Assembly: GCA_003151535.1 (NCBI GenBank)
Contig: PLXT01000083.1
Coordinates: forward strand, 2,155-15,330
From: Methanobacterium sp.
Lineage (GTDB): Archaea; Methanobacteriota; Methanobacteria; Methanobacteriales; Methanobacteriaceae
DNA: 13,176 nucleotides
Direction of reading: 5' to 3'
Both the position numbers and the translations under genes were made by a program. Below the pieces are notes generated by a model that was given only the letters and a program-made list of their open reading frames with translations, did not search any database and was not told the origin of the DNA. Below are positions 1 to 8,543 of this stretch, piece by piece (within the stretch, counting starts at the first letter, position 1; every line of letters begins with the position of its first letter).

Positions 1-68
1 AAATAATTATGAGACAGCCTCTATTAATAAAAAAAAGAGAAATTAATTTAAAATAGATTTTTAAACGT

Positions 69-138
69 AATATTGTTTTTTCTAAAAAATTTGGCTTAAA
101 AATCATTTAAATATCACAATACTGGCCAAAACAATATT
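69..138. repeat. 11-bp perfect inverted repeat flanking a putative promoter
   Basis: AATATTGTTTT at 69-79 is repeated as its exact reverse complement AAAACAATATT at 128-138, with a 48-nt spacer. The spacer contains the TATA-like box at 105-113, so the repeat brackets the likely promoter of the phosphoesterase gene. It could be a bipartite operator, or chance in AT-rich DNA. Apart from this the first 185 bases hold no gene that I can see. Confidence 0.35.
105..113 (+). promoter_or_regulatory. candidate archaeal TATA box upstream of the phosphoesterase
   Basis: ATTTAAATA at 105-113 fits an archaeal TATA box. Transcription would start about 25 bases downstream, near 135-140, giving a leader of roughly 50 bases before the ATG at 186. 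The background is very AT-rich, so this is only a candidate. Confidence 0.3.
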
Positions 139-185
139 CTAAAACAAAATAAATTCACCAAACCACAATCATCACTTGGAATAAA

Positions 186-923
186 ATGACAAGAAAATTA
201 ATTTATAACGCTGAAATAACCGATCTTGGCCTATTAATAGATCGGACACTAATTATTTCCGATTTACACATAGGATATGAGCAGGCTCTCAACAGAGAGG
301 GTATAATGGTGCCTAGATTTCAGTACAAGAAGATATTAGAAAGGTTGAATGAAATTATTAACAGTTTTGATATTCAAAGGATCGTTGTTAACGGGGATAT
401 TAAACACGAGTTTGGAAGGATAACTCGCTAGGAATGGGATGAGGCATTAAATTTTATAATATTTTTAAAGAACAACTTTGACGAGGTAGTGCTTTTAAAG
501 GGAAACCATGACAACTTCACCAAGTTCATTGCAGATAAAACCGATCTTGGAGTGTATGGAACTTACAGCATAGGAGATTTTATTATAATGCATGGTGATA
601 AGATTCCAGACGATCTGATGATGAGGGATGAATCAACAATAATCATTGGACATGAACATCCGTGTATAGGAATTAGAAATGGTGAAAGATTCGAGAAAAT
701 TAAATGTTACCTTAAGGGAAATTATAAGGAAAAAAATCTGATTGTTATGCCATCATTTAACTTCGTGTCAGAAGGATCTGATATCCTACACGAAAAATCA
801 TTGTCGCCCTTTCTTAAAAAAAGATCCATCGAAGAATTTGAAGTTTATGGTGTTGAAAACTTTGAAGTACTATATTTTGGAAGGATAAAAGATGTTCTTA
901 AGGTTAAAAATCGGTTTTACTAG
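186..923 (+). pseudogene. SbcD-related archaeal metallophosphoesterase, interrupted by in-frame TAG
   Basis: Calcineurin-type metallophosphoesterase related to the nuclease subunit SbcD/Mre11, expected to hydrolyse phosphodiester bonds using two metal ions. All metal-binding motifs are visible in order: SDLHIG near residues 25-30, NGDIKHEFG near 69-77, KGNHD near 106-110, HGD near 138, and GHEHP near 155. The reading frame runs 246 codons, a normal length for this family, but codon 82 (429-431) is TAG. Both sides of the stop are in the same frame and both carry essential motifs; the residue was plausibly Gln (CAG to TAG). A restart at GTG 489 would give 144 residues without the first two motifs, so no active enzyme is expected. 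The helicase gene follows after 81 bases, a linkage known for archaeal and bacterial Lhr-type helicases. Pyrrolysine read-through is unlikely because Methanobacteriales are not known to carry the pyl system. A sequencing error is possible. Confidence 0.85.
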
Positions 924-1004
924 GATTTTATTGGGTCAATATTTATGATTATAAGATTCTAAAAATAATAATTTGAATATAAATTTTTTAAAGGAAAATT
1001 TGAA

Positions 1005-3508
1005 ATGATAGAAAGACAGGAAAAAGCGTACAAAGACAAGGAAATTTATCAGATACTCCATCCATGGGTTAAAAAATGGTTCAGGGGGAAATTTGAAACA
1101 TTTTCAGAAGCTCAACGTTATGCTATAATGGATATTCATATAGGGGAAAATGTGCTGGTATCATCACCAACAGGTTCTGGAAAAACTTTAACAGCATTCC
1201 TATCAACGATATTGGAAAGAATCTTGAAGAACCATTGTCCGAGATAGAGGATATTGCAGGGAAAAAACTGGGAATTCGTAAGGCTGTTAGTACAGGAGAT
1301 ACAAGTCAGTATCAACAGTCAAAAATGCTTAAAACTCCTCCACATATTCTGATTACTACTCCTGAAACCCTTTCAATACTTTTATGTGTACCCAAGTTTA
1401 GGGACAAACTCAAAGATATTAAATATTTAATAGTTGATGAGATACACTCCCTTGCAGACAACAAACGTGGTGTACATATGAGCCTGACATTGGAAAGGCT
1501 TCAAAACCTTACGGGAGGTTTCACAAGAATAGGTTTGAGTGCAACTGTACATCCACTTGAAACTATTGCAAGTTTCCTTGTGGGATATGATAATGGGCAG
1601 GTACGTAACTGCAAAGTAGTGGATGTTAATTACTTGAAACAGCTTGACATGAAGGTACTCTGTCCAGTTGAAGATATTGTTATGTCAGATCCTGAAGAGG
1701 TGAACACAGCACTCTACAACCTTATACACGGGCTGGTTAATGAACATAAAACAACCCTTATATTTACCAACACACGTAGCGGAACAGAGAGTGTGGTTTT
1801 TAACCTTAAAAAGAAATTTCCAGATTTCTATAATCATGAAAATATAATGGCACACCACTCATCATTATCCAAGGAGCTGCGCTTAGAAGCAGAAAACAAA
1901 CTCAAGGAGGGGAAGTTAAAGGTTGTTGTGTCCTCAACCTCACTCGAACTGGGAATAGATATAGGTTATATAGATCTTGTTGTGCTGATCAGTTCACCTA
2001 AATCAGTTTCAAGAGCTCTTCAACGTATTGGAAGAAGTGGCCATAAACTTCATGATAAATCAAAGGGCAGGATAATAGTTGTTGAAAGGGATGATCTGGT
2101 TGAATGCTCCCTTATTCTTAAAAATGCTGTTGAAGGCAAGATAGACGAGATACACATCCCACAAAACTGTCTAGATGTATTGTCCCAGCAAATATATGGA
2201 ATGTCCATAGAAGGTAAATGGGATATAGAACATGCTTATAAAGTCATTACAAGTAGTTACAACTACAGAAATCTTACTCACAACGATTTTATCAGTGTTC
2301 TGAGCTATCTTGCAGGTGATTACACGAGTCTTGAGGATAGGTATGTTTATGTCAAAATATGGGTTGATTATAAGGAGAAAATGTTTGGTAAGAGGGGTAA
2401 GCTTGCAAGGATGCTGTACTCAACCAATATTGGAACTATACCAGACAGGTCCGCTGCACGGGTCAAATGTAACGGTGAGGTTATCGGCCGTATAGAAGAA
2501 GATTTTATGGAAAAACTCAGGAAGGAAGATACTTTTGTTCTAGGTGGTAAGATATACCGATTCAACTATGCAAGGGGTATGACTGTAAACGTAACACCAT
2601 CATCAGGACCACCAACCATTCCATCATGGTTTTCAGAACAGTTACCACTTTCATTTGATCTTGCCATGTCCATACAAAACTTCAGGGCCATAATGGATGT
2701 TAAATTTGGGGGTAACAAAAAGAAGGATGAAATAATCGACTACATCCATGAATATCTTTATGTAGATTACAATGCAGCCAATTCAATATACAGCTACTTC
2801 CGAGAACAGTACATGTATGCACAGATACCAAGTGCCAGAAATCTACTAATAGAATTTTATAATGGATATGGTGGCAGAAAATTTGTTATATTTCATACAC
2901 TGTTTGGTCGAAGAGTGAACGATGCACTTTCAAGGGCAGTTGCATTCCTTATTGCAGAAAAATATAAGCGGGATGTCATGATATCGGTATCTGATAATGG
3001 TTTCTATCTAAGTAGCGACGGTAAGGTGGGTGGATTTGATGTTTTCACAGAACTTACACCGGATAATATAGAAGAAATTCTTATAAAGGCCATTGACAAA
3101 ACAGAAACACTCGCAGCCAGATTCCGTCACTGTGCAGGAAGATCACTTATGATACTGAGAAGATACAAGGGAGACGAGAAAAGTGTTTCAAGACAACAGA
3201 TAAAGGGTAAAATACTCCTTAAATTTGTAAAAGACCTTGATGATAACTTTTCAATACTTCGAGAGGCACGGCGTGAAGTTATCGAAGATTATATGGATGT
3301 TAAAAATGCTAAAAAAGTACTTGGCATGATCGCAGATGGACGCATGAATGTCAACAAAATAGATACCACAATACCATCTCCATTTGCCTTTAATTTAATA
3401 GCACAGAGCTATTTGGATGTATTGAAGTATGAAGAACGTATAGAATTTATTCGTAGAATGCATCAGGCAATTATAAAAGAAATAGGTGATGAAGAACCCG
3501 AAAATTAG
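1005..3508 (+). pseudogene. lhr: Lhr-type superfamily 2 DNA helicase with internal deletion and frameshift
   Basis: Large helicase-related protein, an ATP-dependent 3'-5' DNA helicase implicated in archaeal DNA repair. The first frame (1005-1247) carries the Walker A motif SPTGSGKT (codons at 1164-1184). The second frame carries TTPETL, DEIH (1436-1447), SAT, the [12 protein letters not shown] segment, LELGIDIG and QRIGRSGH, followed by the winged-helix and Lhr-specific C-terminal region up to EEPEN. At about 1203-1208 the first frame ends its homology at AFLS. The other frame then reads [19 protein letters not shown], which in intact Lhr proteins follows the motif Ia stretch SPLKALN. Roughly 30-40 codons are therefore missing, including motif Ia, and the length is not a multiple of three, so the frame changes. 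The 2504-nt span is itself not divisible by three. The start at ATG 1005 has only a weak AGGA upstream. A second segment restarting at TTG 1235 would lack Walker A and be inactive as a helicase. Confidence 0.88.
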
Positions 3509-3585
3509 ATCTTTAAATTAAAGTACCCTTTATATATAGGTGGTAACCAATTATTATCTTAAGATTATTGTGATTAAAGTTATGA

Positions 3586-3595
3586 ATATATAAAT
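3586..3595 (+). promoter_or_regulatory. candidate TATA box upstream of the secreted protein
   Basis: ATATATAAAT at 3586-3595 resembles an archaeal TATA box. It predicts a start site near 3615-3620, before both the mini-ORF at 3625 and the secreted-protein gene at 3728. The rest of 3509-3727 holds no recognisable gene. Confidence 0.3.
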
Positions 3596-3624
3596 TAAAT
3601 ATGTATTTTTAGAGGCATGATATC

Positions 3625-3660
3625 ATGAAATTTGTTTTCCTCATTATAAGTGGCTTTTAA
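3625..3660 (+). other. 11-codon mini-ORF resembling a cut-off signal peptide
   Basis: ATG at 3625 opens an 11-residue frame, MKFVFLIISGF, ending at TAA 3658-3660. The composition (one Lys, then all hydrophobic) is like the beginning of a signal peptide. It lies between the candidate promoter at 3586 and the secreted-protein gene at 3728. It may be a leader peptide, the remnant of another secreted-protein gene, or chance. Confidence 0.2.
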
Positions 3661-3727
3661 ATCATACTACTGCAATGCTGATAATGATTTAATGTGTAAA
3701 TGAAAGCTAAATTGAGGATGTGATCAC

Positions 3728-4189
3728 ATTAAGAGTTATAAATTAATTATGGTATTTATATTCGGTCTAATTTTTGCTTTACCTATTTCCAGTGCATCAA
3801 ATGTTACAAATTCATCCAGTGCTGTCAATGTTAAAATAACACCTACCACGGTCACAGCAACAGGATATAACAGTGCTAGTGGAGGTTATTTCTGGACGAC
3901 CGGAACATTTGAAAACTATGATCCTTTTTCTCATGAATGGGGAGTACTTGAATGGAATCCTAAAGGGACCCCAGAAGGTGAATGGACTTCAAAAGTCTCT
4001 GATGCAGATTTCAGTATAGATGGACAATGTAAAAGCGGACATTCGAATGTGCACTTAGTGCCAGTACAAAAAAGTTCAAGTACAACAAATACACCACCAA
4101 CAACCAATACTCAAACCCTTCCAAAAGAAAATTTAGTAAGTGAAATGCTTAACAAATCATTTAGTGATTTATTGATATTCTTGGGTTAA
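3728..4189 (+). CDS. small secreted protein of unknown function with probable ATT start
   Basis: I do not recognise the family. From codon 3728 the product is 153 residues. It has a classic signal peptide: a basic stretch KSYK at 2-5, a hydrophobic core at 6-18, and a cleavage-like ISSA-S around residues 20-24. A globular part with many Gly, Trp and aromatic residues follows (GYFWTTGTFENYDPF, EWGVLEWNPKGTPEGEW), with a single Cys in GQCKSGHS. A Ser/Thr/Pro/Asn linker sits at about 115-130, and the C-terminus NKSFSDLLIFLG is short and hydrophobic. The first ATG is at 3749, but it would remove the basic residues and has no ribosome-binding site. GTGATC at 3720-3725 is positioned for the codon at 3728, which is ATT. 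Either ATT is used or an ATG has mutated. It is probably exported to the cell surface. Confidence 0.6.
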   Translation: MKSYKLIMVFIFGLIFALPISSASNVTNSSSAVNVKITPTTVTATGYNSASGGYFWTTGTFENYDPFSHEWGVLEWNPKGTPEGEWTSKVSDADFSIDGQCKSGHSNVHLVPVQKSSSTTNTPPTTNTQTLPKENLVSEMLNKSFSDLLIFLG

Positions 4190-4236
4190 AAAAGATATTG
4201 AATAAAAAAAAATTTTCCTAAATTTAATCTTTTTTT
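4188..4236 (+). terminator. T-rich terminator region after the secreted-protein gene
   Basis: AAAAAAGAT at 4188-4196 can pair with ATCTTTTTT at 4227-4235, and a run of T follows from 4230 to 4236, an archaeal-type U-rich terminator. The A-run at 4204-4212 could do the same for the convergent minus-strand operon ending at 4362. The remaining bases to 4361 show nothing else. Confidence 0.4.
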
Positions 4237-4361
4237 AAAGTTGGATGGTGTTATCGCTATTTTTTTGAGGAGTTATTTTTCCAAAATTATCTTAGAAAAC
4301 AATAAAATAACTTAGATTAAAATAATTTAAATATTAATTTTAAATCATCATCCAAGTTATT

Positions 4362-4721
4362 TTAAATCCATGTGGTCTTTAAAAGAACCAATAGTGCACC
4401 GAATTCAAATATACTCATACTTAACACTGGAAAGCCCATTCCAGGTCCATGAAATCCTGCTCTTACAAGTAAGAAGAACATGAACATGATATTTTGTACT
4501 ATTAAAAGTGATGCAAATATAACGAGACCCATTGTGAACTGGGATTTTAATTTTCTGTAACTTGTCACATATGTAAACAGCAATATTAATAGAAGTCCAA
4601 TATTAGCAGCACATACAATGGCAGCTATCGTAGCTAATATAGGATCGCCTAAAAAGTTGCCATCACCATCCGGGGTGTTTCCTATAAAAGTTCCATTTCC
4701 TGGCAATGTTTGATTGAGCAC
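4362..4721 (-). CDS. three-TM small membrane protein, partner of a winged-helix regulator
   Basis: 119 residues. The N-terminus (1-27) is rich in Gly and Asn with repeated NGTF/DGNF-like motifs and probably lies outside the membrane. Three hydrophobic helices follow at roughly 28-53, 62-85 and 97-117, with a basic loop (SYRKLKSQ) between the first two and a Gly-rich loop (FHGPGMGF) between the last two. The start is GTG at 4721, preceded by GGTGATC; it lies 11 bases after the stop of the regulator gene, so the two form an operon. Small three-helix membrane proteins next to winged-helix regulators are common in methanogens and haloarchaea (DUF7521-like). I infer membership from architecture and context only. 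Function is unknown; a role in sensing for the neighbouring regulator is possible. Confidence 0.7.
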   Translation of the reverse strand: MLNQTLPGNGTFIGNTPDGDGNFLGDPILATIAAIVCAANIGLLLILLFTYVTSYRKLKSQFTMGLVIFASLLIVQNIMFMFFLLVRAGFHGPGMGFPVLSMSIFEFGALLVLLKTTWI

Positions 4722-4732
4722 GTGATCACCTT

Positions 4733-5014
4733 TTAATCTTCTTTAATTTCCTTCCATATCTGCTGGAAAAGTTCATAATTTTCTTCCATCGAGGATGAAA
4801 GAAAATACATCATACCATAATTTTCTCCCGAGGAGGTTATGACATTGTTATTTTCTAAAATTTTGATATGATGTCTTACTGTTTTATAATCTAATTTTAA
4901 TTTATCAGCCAGTTGATTGGCGTTATAAGGCCTTTTATGGATTTCATTTATTATCCGGGCCCTATTAATACCTCCCTTTGTACCGGCTATAAGCCACCAA
5001 AGTATCTTCTTCAT
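4733..5014 (-). CDS. ArsR-like winged helix-turn-helix transcription regulator
   Basis: 93 residues from ATG 5014. The protein is almost entirely one winged-helix domain. RARIINEIHKRPYNANQLADKL forms the first helices, LDYKTVRHHIKILENNNVI is the recognition helix and start of the wing, and SSGENYGMMYFLS is the wing. A short acidic helix at the end may serve in dimerisation. It should bind DNA as a dimer. The start at 5014 is chosen over TTG 5026 because GGTGGTG, a strong ribosome-binding site, lies directly upstream of it. It is first in the operon with the three-TM protein at 4721. Such pairs are frequent in archaea and the regulator may control its own operon. No ligand-binding cysteines are visible, so metal sensing is not supported. 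Confidence 0.85.
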   Translation of the reverse strand: MKKILWWLIAGTKGGINRARIINEIHKRPYNANQLADKLKLDYKTVRHHIKILENNNVITSSGENYGMMYFLSSSMEENYELFQQIWKEIKED

Positions 5015-5026
5015 GGGCACCACCAA

Positions 5027-5372
5027 ACAATTTACAGATTTTTAAACCGTTAAAAGTAGTATCATACCCTAAGAACATACTTTATCGGTTACTATTCTAT
5101 GAAAATTTATTTTGATCGATCTAATCCCAAATCCATTATAATAATGGTTAAATTAAGAATAAATTAATTAAAAAGACATAGATGATAATAGCATGTCTTA
5201 AAATAAGATAATCTTCTAACTTTCTGTTATTTTTAAATTATACTTATTATACTCGTAGCTGTTACAAACATTAAATAGCTTTTCCATAATTAGACCCAAA
5301 TCTCTGATAAAAATTCCATTTTAAAATTAAAATGTTTGAAGTATAAAATTTTTGATCACGATTTTTTAGTAA
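5027..5372. promoter_or_regulatory. divergent intergenic region with two small inverted repeats and a TATA-like box
   Basis: This 346-base gap separates the minus-strand regulator operon from the + strand PAS gene and holds no gene that I can see. AAGACAT at 5173-5179 pairs with ATGTCTT at 5193-5199 across 13 bases. The near-palindrome AAGATAATCTT lies just beyond at 5205-5215. Either could be an operator for the adjacent winged-helix protein. GTATAAAATT at 5341-5350 is a candidate TATA box for the PAS gene. Confidence 0.35.
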
Positions 5373-8108
5373 ATGATAGTTAATACATTAGAACAATACG
5401 CATATGGTAAGAAAATGAAGAATTCCAAAATCCTGGTTATAACAGACGATGCCATGGAGGCTACTAAAATTATTAGATGGCTAAAGTCATGGAAATATGC
5501 TGTTAAAATTATGGGTTTTGGAAATAAATTGATATTGATCGAAAATTTATTAAAATATGACCTAATTTTAGTTGATTTGCCACTTAAAGATAATTATGAT
5601 GGAATAGAAGTTTTTAATAATTTTAAAAATTTTATTGAAGTACCGGTCATATGCATGGCATCCTTTTGGGATGACTACAAGATTGATTTTCCTAAAAACT
5701 TTTTCTACATTGCAAAACCAATAGATCCAAAGGAACTGAAACTAACCATTGAAATGGCTATGTACAGACACCAAATGGAAAAGGCATTGTATGATAGCGA
5801 ACGAAAATACAAGTTACTAATAGAAAATGCAGATGATCCAATTGCAATAGTTAAAAATGATGGTACATTTCTACTGGTCAATAAGAGCGGAGCCAAATAT
5901 TTGGGAGGCGTTCCAAGAGATTTTAACGGCAAAAGTATGGGGGATGTTTTTCCAACCGAACAAGCAGATTCCCAGATGAAATCAATCAGAAAGGTGATTG
6001 AAACGGGCATAGGTTTAGTAATAGAAGAAAAAACCATTATAAACCATAAAGAAAGATGGTTTAACACGAAATTACAGCCAATAACAGATTCTAATGGGTT
6101 AATATCCAGTGTTCAACTTATTGCAAGGGACATAACAAGAAATAAAAATATCGAACTCGATCTTGTAAACAGGGAAAACTTCTTTTCAGGAATTCTTAAT
6201 GATCTACACTCATTTGTAGCTGTTTTAAAACCTACAGGTGAAATAATATTTATTAATAACACACCTCTAGATTTTATAGGGAAAAAATTAGAAGATATGG
6301 AGGGTGTTATATTTTATGAAACTCCTTGGTGGGATTATTCTGAAGAGGTTAAATCATCTTTAAGGGAAGATATTGAGCTGTGTGCAACAGGCAAATCACT
6401 GTCACACGAAATTCAGATAAACTCCTTACATGGTTTAATATGGATAGATTTCAGTATGCACCCTGTTTATGATTCCAATGGAAATGTTAAGTATTTGGTT
6501 CCTGAAGGTAGGGACATCAGTAACATTAAACATGCAAAAAAAGCATTACACGAGGAAAAAAACAGATTTATGGGTCTTAGTGAGAATGCACCCTTTGGAA
6601 TGGTGTTAATTGCTAAAAATGGAGATTATAAATATATAAATCCCAAGTTCAGAGAACTCTTTGGTTACCATTTAGAAGAAATTCCAAATGGTAAAGAGTG
6701 GTTTAAAAGAGCATTTATAGACCCTGAAAAAAGGCATGAAGCAATATTAACATGGAAAAATGACTTTAAAAATGCAGTACCCGGTGAAAAAAAGCCCAGA
6801 ACATATGAGGTCACAGCCAGAAATGGTGAGAAAAAAATAGTGGATTTTGTACCGGTTCTACTTGAAAATAAAGAATATTTAATGACAGTAAATGATATAA
6901 CCGAAAGAAAAATAGCTGAAAATGCATTGCAACAGAGTGAAGAAAGATTCAGAACAGTTGCAAGCTCAGCTGTTGATGCTATTATAATCACAGACTTAGA
7001 TGGTAATATAGTATTCTGTAACGATAGTCTCCAGAGAATATTTGGGTACAATGAAAACGACATATTCGGCCAATCGGTTAATATGCTTATGCCTGGCCGC
7101 TACAAGGATGAATTCAAGAGAAATCAAGTACAATTCAAATTAACTGGAAGACACATGCTTTCAGGTAAATTATTCGAATCATACGGTCGTCGTAAAGATG
7201 GAAGCGAATTCCCAATTGAGATATCAATAACTGCATGGGAAGTTGGAGGAGATAGGTTTACAACATCCATAATACGAGATATAACCGAACGTAAACTTGT
7301 TGAATACGAACTTAAAAGCAGTGAAGAGAAATTCAGACAGATGACCGAAAATATTCAGGAAGTATTCTGGATAATAGATCCTAAGATGAGCCAGCTACTG
7401 TACATAAGTCCAGCATACCAAAAGGTGTGGGGATGTAGCAGGGAAAGCCTGTTTGACAATCCAAGATCATGGATTGAATCGATCCATCCAGAAGATCGAA
7501 AACAGGTGATTGATACTATTTTTAGAACACCCCACGAAGTCCAGTCCAATGGAAAAAATGGAATTGAATACAGGATAAAAAGACCCGATGGAAGTATAAG
7601 ATGGATTTGGGGCAAAGCAATCCCACTTAAAAATGATAAAAATAGAATACAACGTATTGCAGGCATAGCTATCGACATAACCCGCCGAAAAAAGGCCGAA
7701 AAGAATTATAAAAACCTTTTTGAAAATGTGAGCGTGGGTGTTTTCAGAAGCAAGATAGGTCACCAAAGTAAATTTGTAAATGCTAATCCTGCACTTTTAG
7801 AGATGTTTGGATACAAAAAGAGTGAAATTTTTGCAATTAAAGCTTCATATCTATATCAGGACAGGGAAGACAAGATAAAATTTGATTGTGATATCATTAA
7901 ATATGGACGGGTAGAAAACCGGGAGATTAAGTTCAAGAAAAAGGACGGAACACCATTTACAGCATCAGTATCAGCTTTTGTTATCAAAGATGACTCAGAT
8001 AATATTAAATACTACGATGGAGTTATCCAGGACATAACCAAGATTAGAGAGATGGAAAAGAGTATTAAAATCATAGATCCAGTTGTAATATTTGATAGAC
8101 TTCAATAA
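5373..8108 (+). CDS. receiver-six-PAS sensory protein without a kinase domain
   Basis: 911 residues, cytoplasmic, with no membrane segment. A receiver domain spans about 18-135: acidic pair D25-D26, phosphoacceptor-like D68 in LILVDLPL, and K115 in YIAKP. The usual Thr/Ser after the fourth strand is Ala (VICMAS), so it may be weak or inactive. Six PAS modules follow, each about 125 residues and closed by a PAC-like end (ARDIT, GRDIS, VNDITERK, IRDITERK, AIDITRRK, IQDITK). They start near 143, 265, 393, 520, 648 and 777. The protein ends 17 residues after the last module (IDPVVIFDRLQ), where methanogen sensors normally continue into a histidine kinase. None is present, and the 245 bases downstream do not encode one. 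It presumably senses small molecules or redox through PAS and passes the signal by protein contact. An alternative start is M15 at 5415, with GGT seven bases upstream; the ATG at 5373 has no ribosome-binding site. Partner kinase unknown. Confidence 0.85.
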   Translation: MIVNTLEQYAYGKKMKNSKILVITDDAMEATKIIRWLKSWKYAVKIMGFGNKLILIENLLKYDLILVDLPLKDNYDGIEVFNNFKNFIEVPVICMASFWDDYKIDFPKNFFYIAKPIDPKELKLTIEMAMYRHQMEKALYDSERKYKLLIENADDPIAIVKNDGTFLLVNKSGAKYLGGVPRDFNGKSMGDVFPTEQADSQMKSIRKVIETGIGLVIEEKTIINHKERWFNTKLQPITDSNGLISSVQLIARDITRNKNIELDLVNRENFFSGILNDLHSFVAVLKPTGEIIFINNTPLDFIGKKLEDMEGVIFYETPWWDYSEEVKSSLREDIELCATGKSLSHEIQINSLHGLIWIDFSMHPVYDSNGNVKYLVPEGRDISNIKHAKKALHEEKNRFMGLSENAPFGMVLIAKNGDYKYINPKFRELFGYHLEEIPNGKEWFKRAFIDPEKRHEAILTWKNDFKNAVPGEKKPRTYEVTARNGEKKIVDFVPVLLENKEYLMTVNDITERKIAENALQQSEERFRTVASSAVDAIIITDLDGNIVFCNDSLQRIFGYNENDIFGQSVNMLMPGRYKDEFKRNQVQFKLTGRHMLSGKLFESYGRRKDGSEFPIEISITAWEVGGDRFTTSIIRDITERKLVEYELKSSEEKFRQMTENIQEVFWIIDPKMSQLLYISPAYQKVWGCSRESLFDNPRSWIESIHPEDRKQVIDTIFRTPHEVQSNGKNGIEYRIKRPDGSIRWIWGKAIPLKNDKNRIQRIAGIAIDITRRKKAEKNYKNLFENVSVGVFRSKIGHQSKFVNANPALLEMFGYKKSEIFAIKASYLYQDREDKIKFDCDIIKYGRVENREIKFKKKDGTPFTASVSAFVIKDDSDNIKYYDGVIQDITKIREMEKSIKIIDPVVIFDRLQ

Positions 8109-8353
8109 AAATATTTAATATAAATTAGATTACACCATTGATTGATTTCATGTTGATTGTTTTATTCCCATTCTGCTAATAGAACCCAATCAATTTATAC
8201 TGTTTTAGAGTATTTTAAAACTTAATTTATCAACATAATCTTGGATAGTAATAATTTTTCCATTTCAATTTAAAATTTTTACATTAACATTATAAACTAC
8301 TAATTTCATAATCAATTTATATTTAAATAAAACGAATTAAAAAGAGGTATTAT
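8109..8353. promoter_or_regulatory. intergenic region with candidate promoter and ribosome-binding site of the three-gene signalling unit
   Basis: No gene is seen in these 245 bases, and no trace of a lost kinase domain of the preceding PAS gene. ATTATAAAC around 8289-8297 and TTTATATTTAAAT at 8316-8328 are TATA-like. AGAGGT at 8343-8348 is a good ribosome-binding site five bases before the ATG at 8354. Confidence 0.35.
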
Positions 8354-8539
8354 ATGGGCTGCGTTACAATCTGCATATCTGACGAACTTGAAATTGCTTT
8401 TAGAAGACTTGTAAGACTTAAATATGGGGAAAAACAGGGTAAAATATCTAGAGGGGCAACTGAAGCCATATTTGATTGGTGCCAACGTGAGAGAATCAAA
8501 TTACTGGATGAAGACCAATTATTCGAGGATGAAAGGTGA
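8354..8539 (+). CDS. small ribbon-helix-helix-like DNA-binding protein
   Basis: 61 residues. The N-terminus VTICISDELEIAFRRLVRLK has the pattern of a ribbon-helix-helix (CopG-like) protein: a beta strand, then an amphipathic helix. Then comes YGEKQGKISRGATEAIFDW, the loop and second helix as in archaeal proteins of this type. The acidic tail LLDEDQLFEDER is not part of the fold. It would bind DNA as a dimer with the strand in the major groove. ATG 8354 follows AGAGGT at proper distance. The stop at 8537-8539 lies four bases before the next ATG (8544), whose ribosome-binding site GGTGAT overlaps this stop, so the genes are translationally linked. As first gene of a unit ending in a response regulator it may be the DNA-binding arm of that system or an autoregulator. 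This is inference. Confidence 0.7.
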   Translation: MGCVTICISDELEIAFRRLVRLKYGEKQGKISRGATEAIFDWCQRERIKLLDEDQLFEDER

Positions 8540-8543
8540 TAAT

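Noticed and set aside
6665..7063. Minus-strand open frame inside the PAS gene (and others at 5705-6067, 7355-7766)
   Set aside because: They lie fully inside a clear multi-PAS coding sequence and show no domain or ribosome-binding site.
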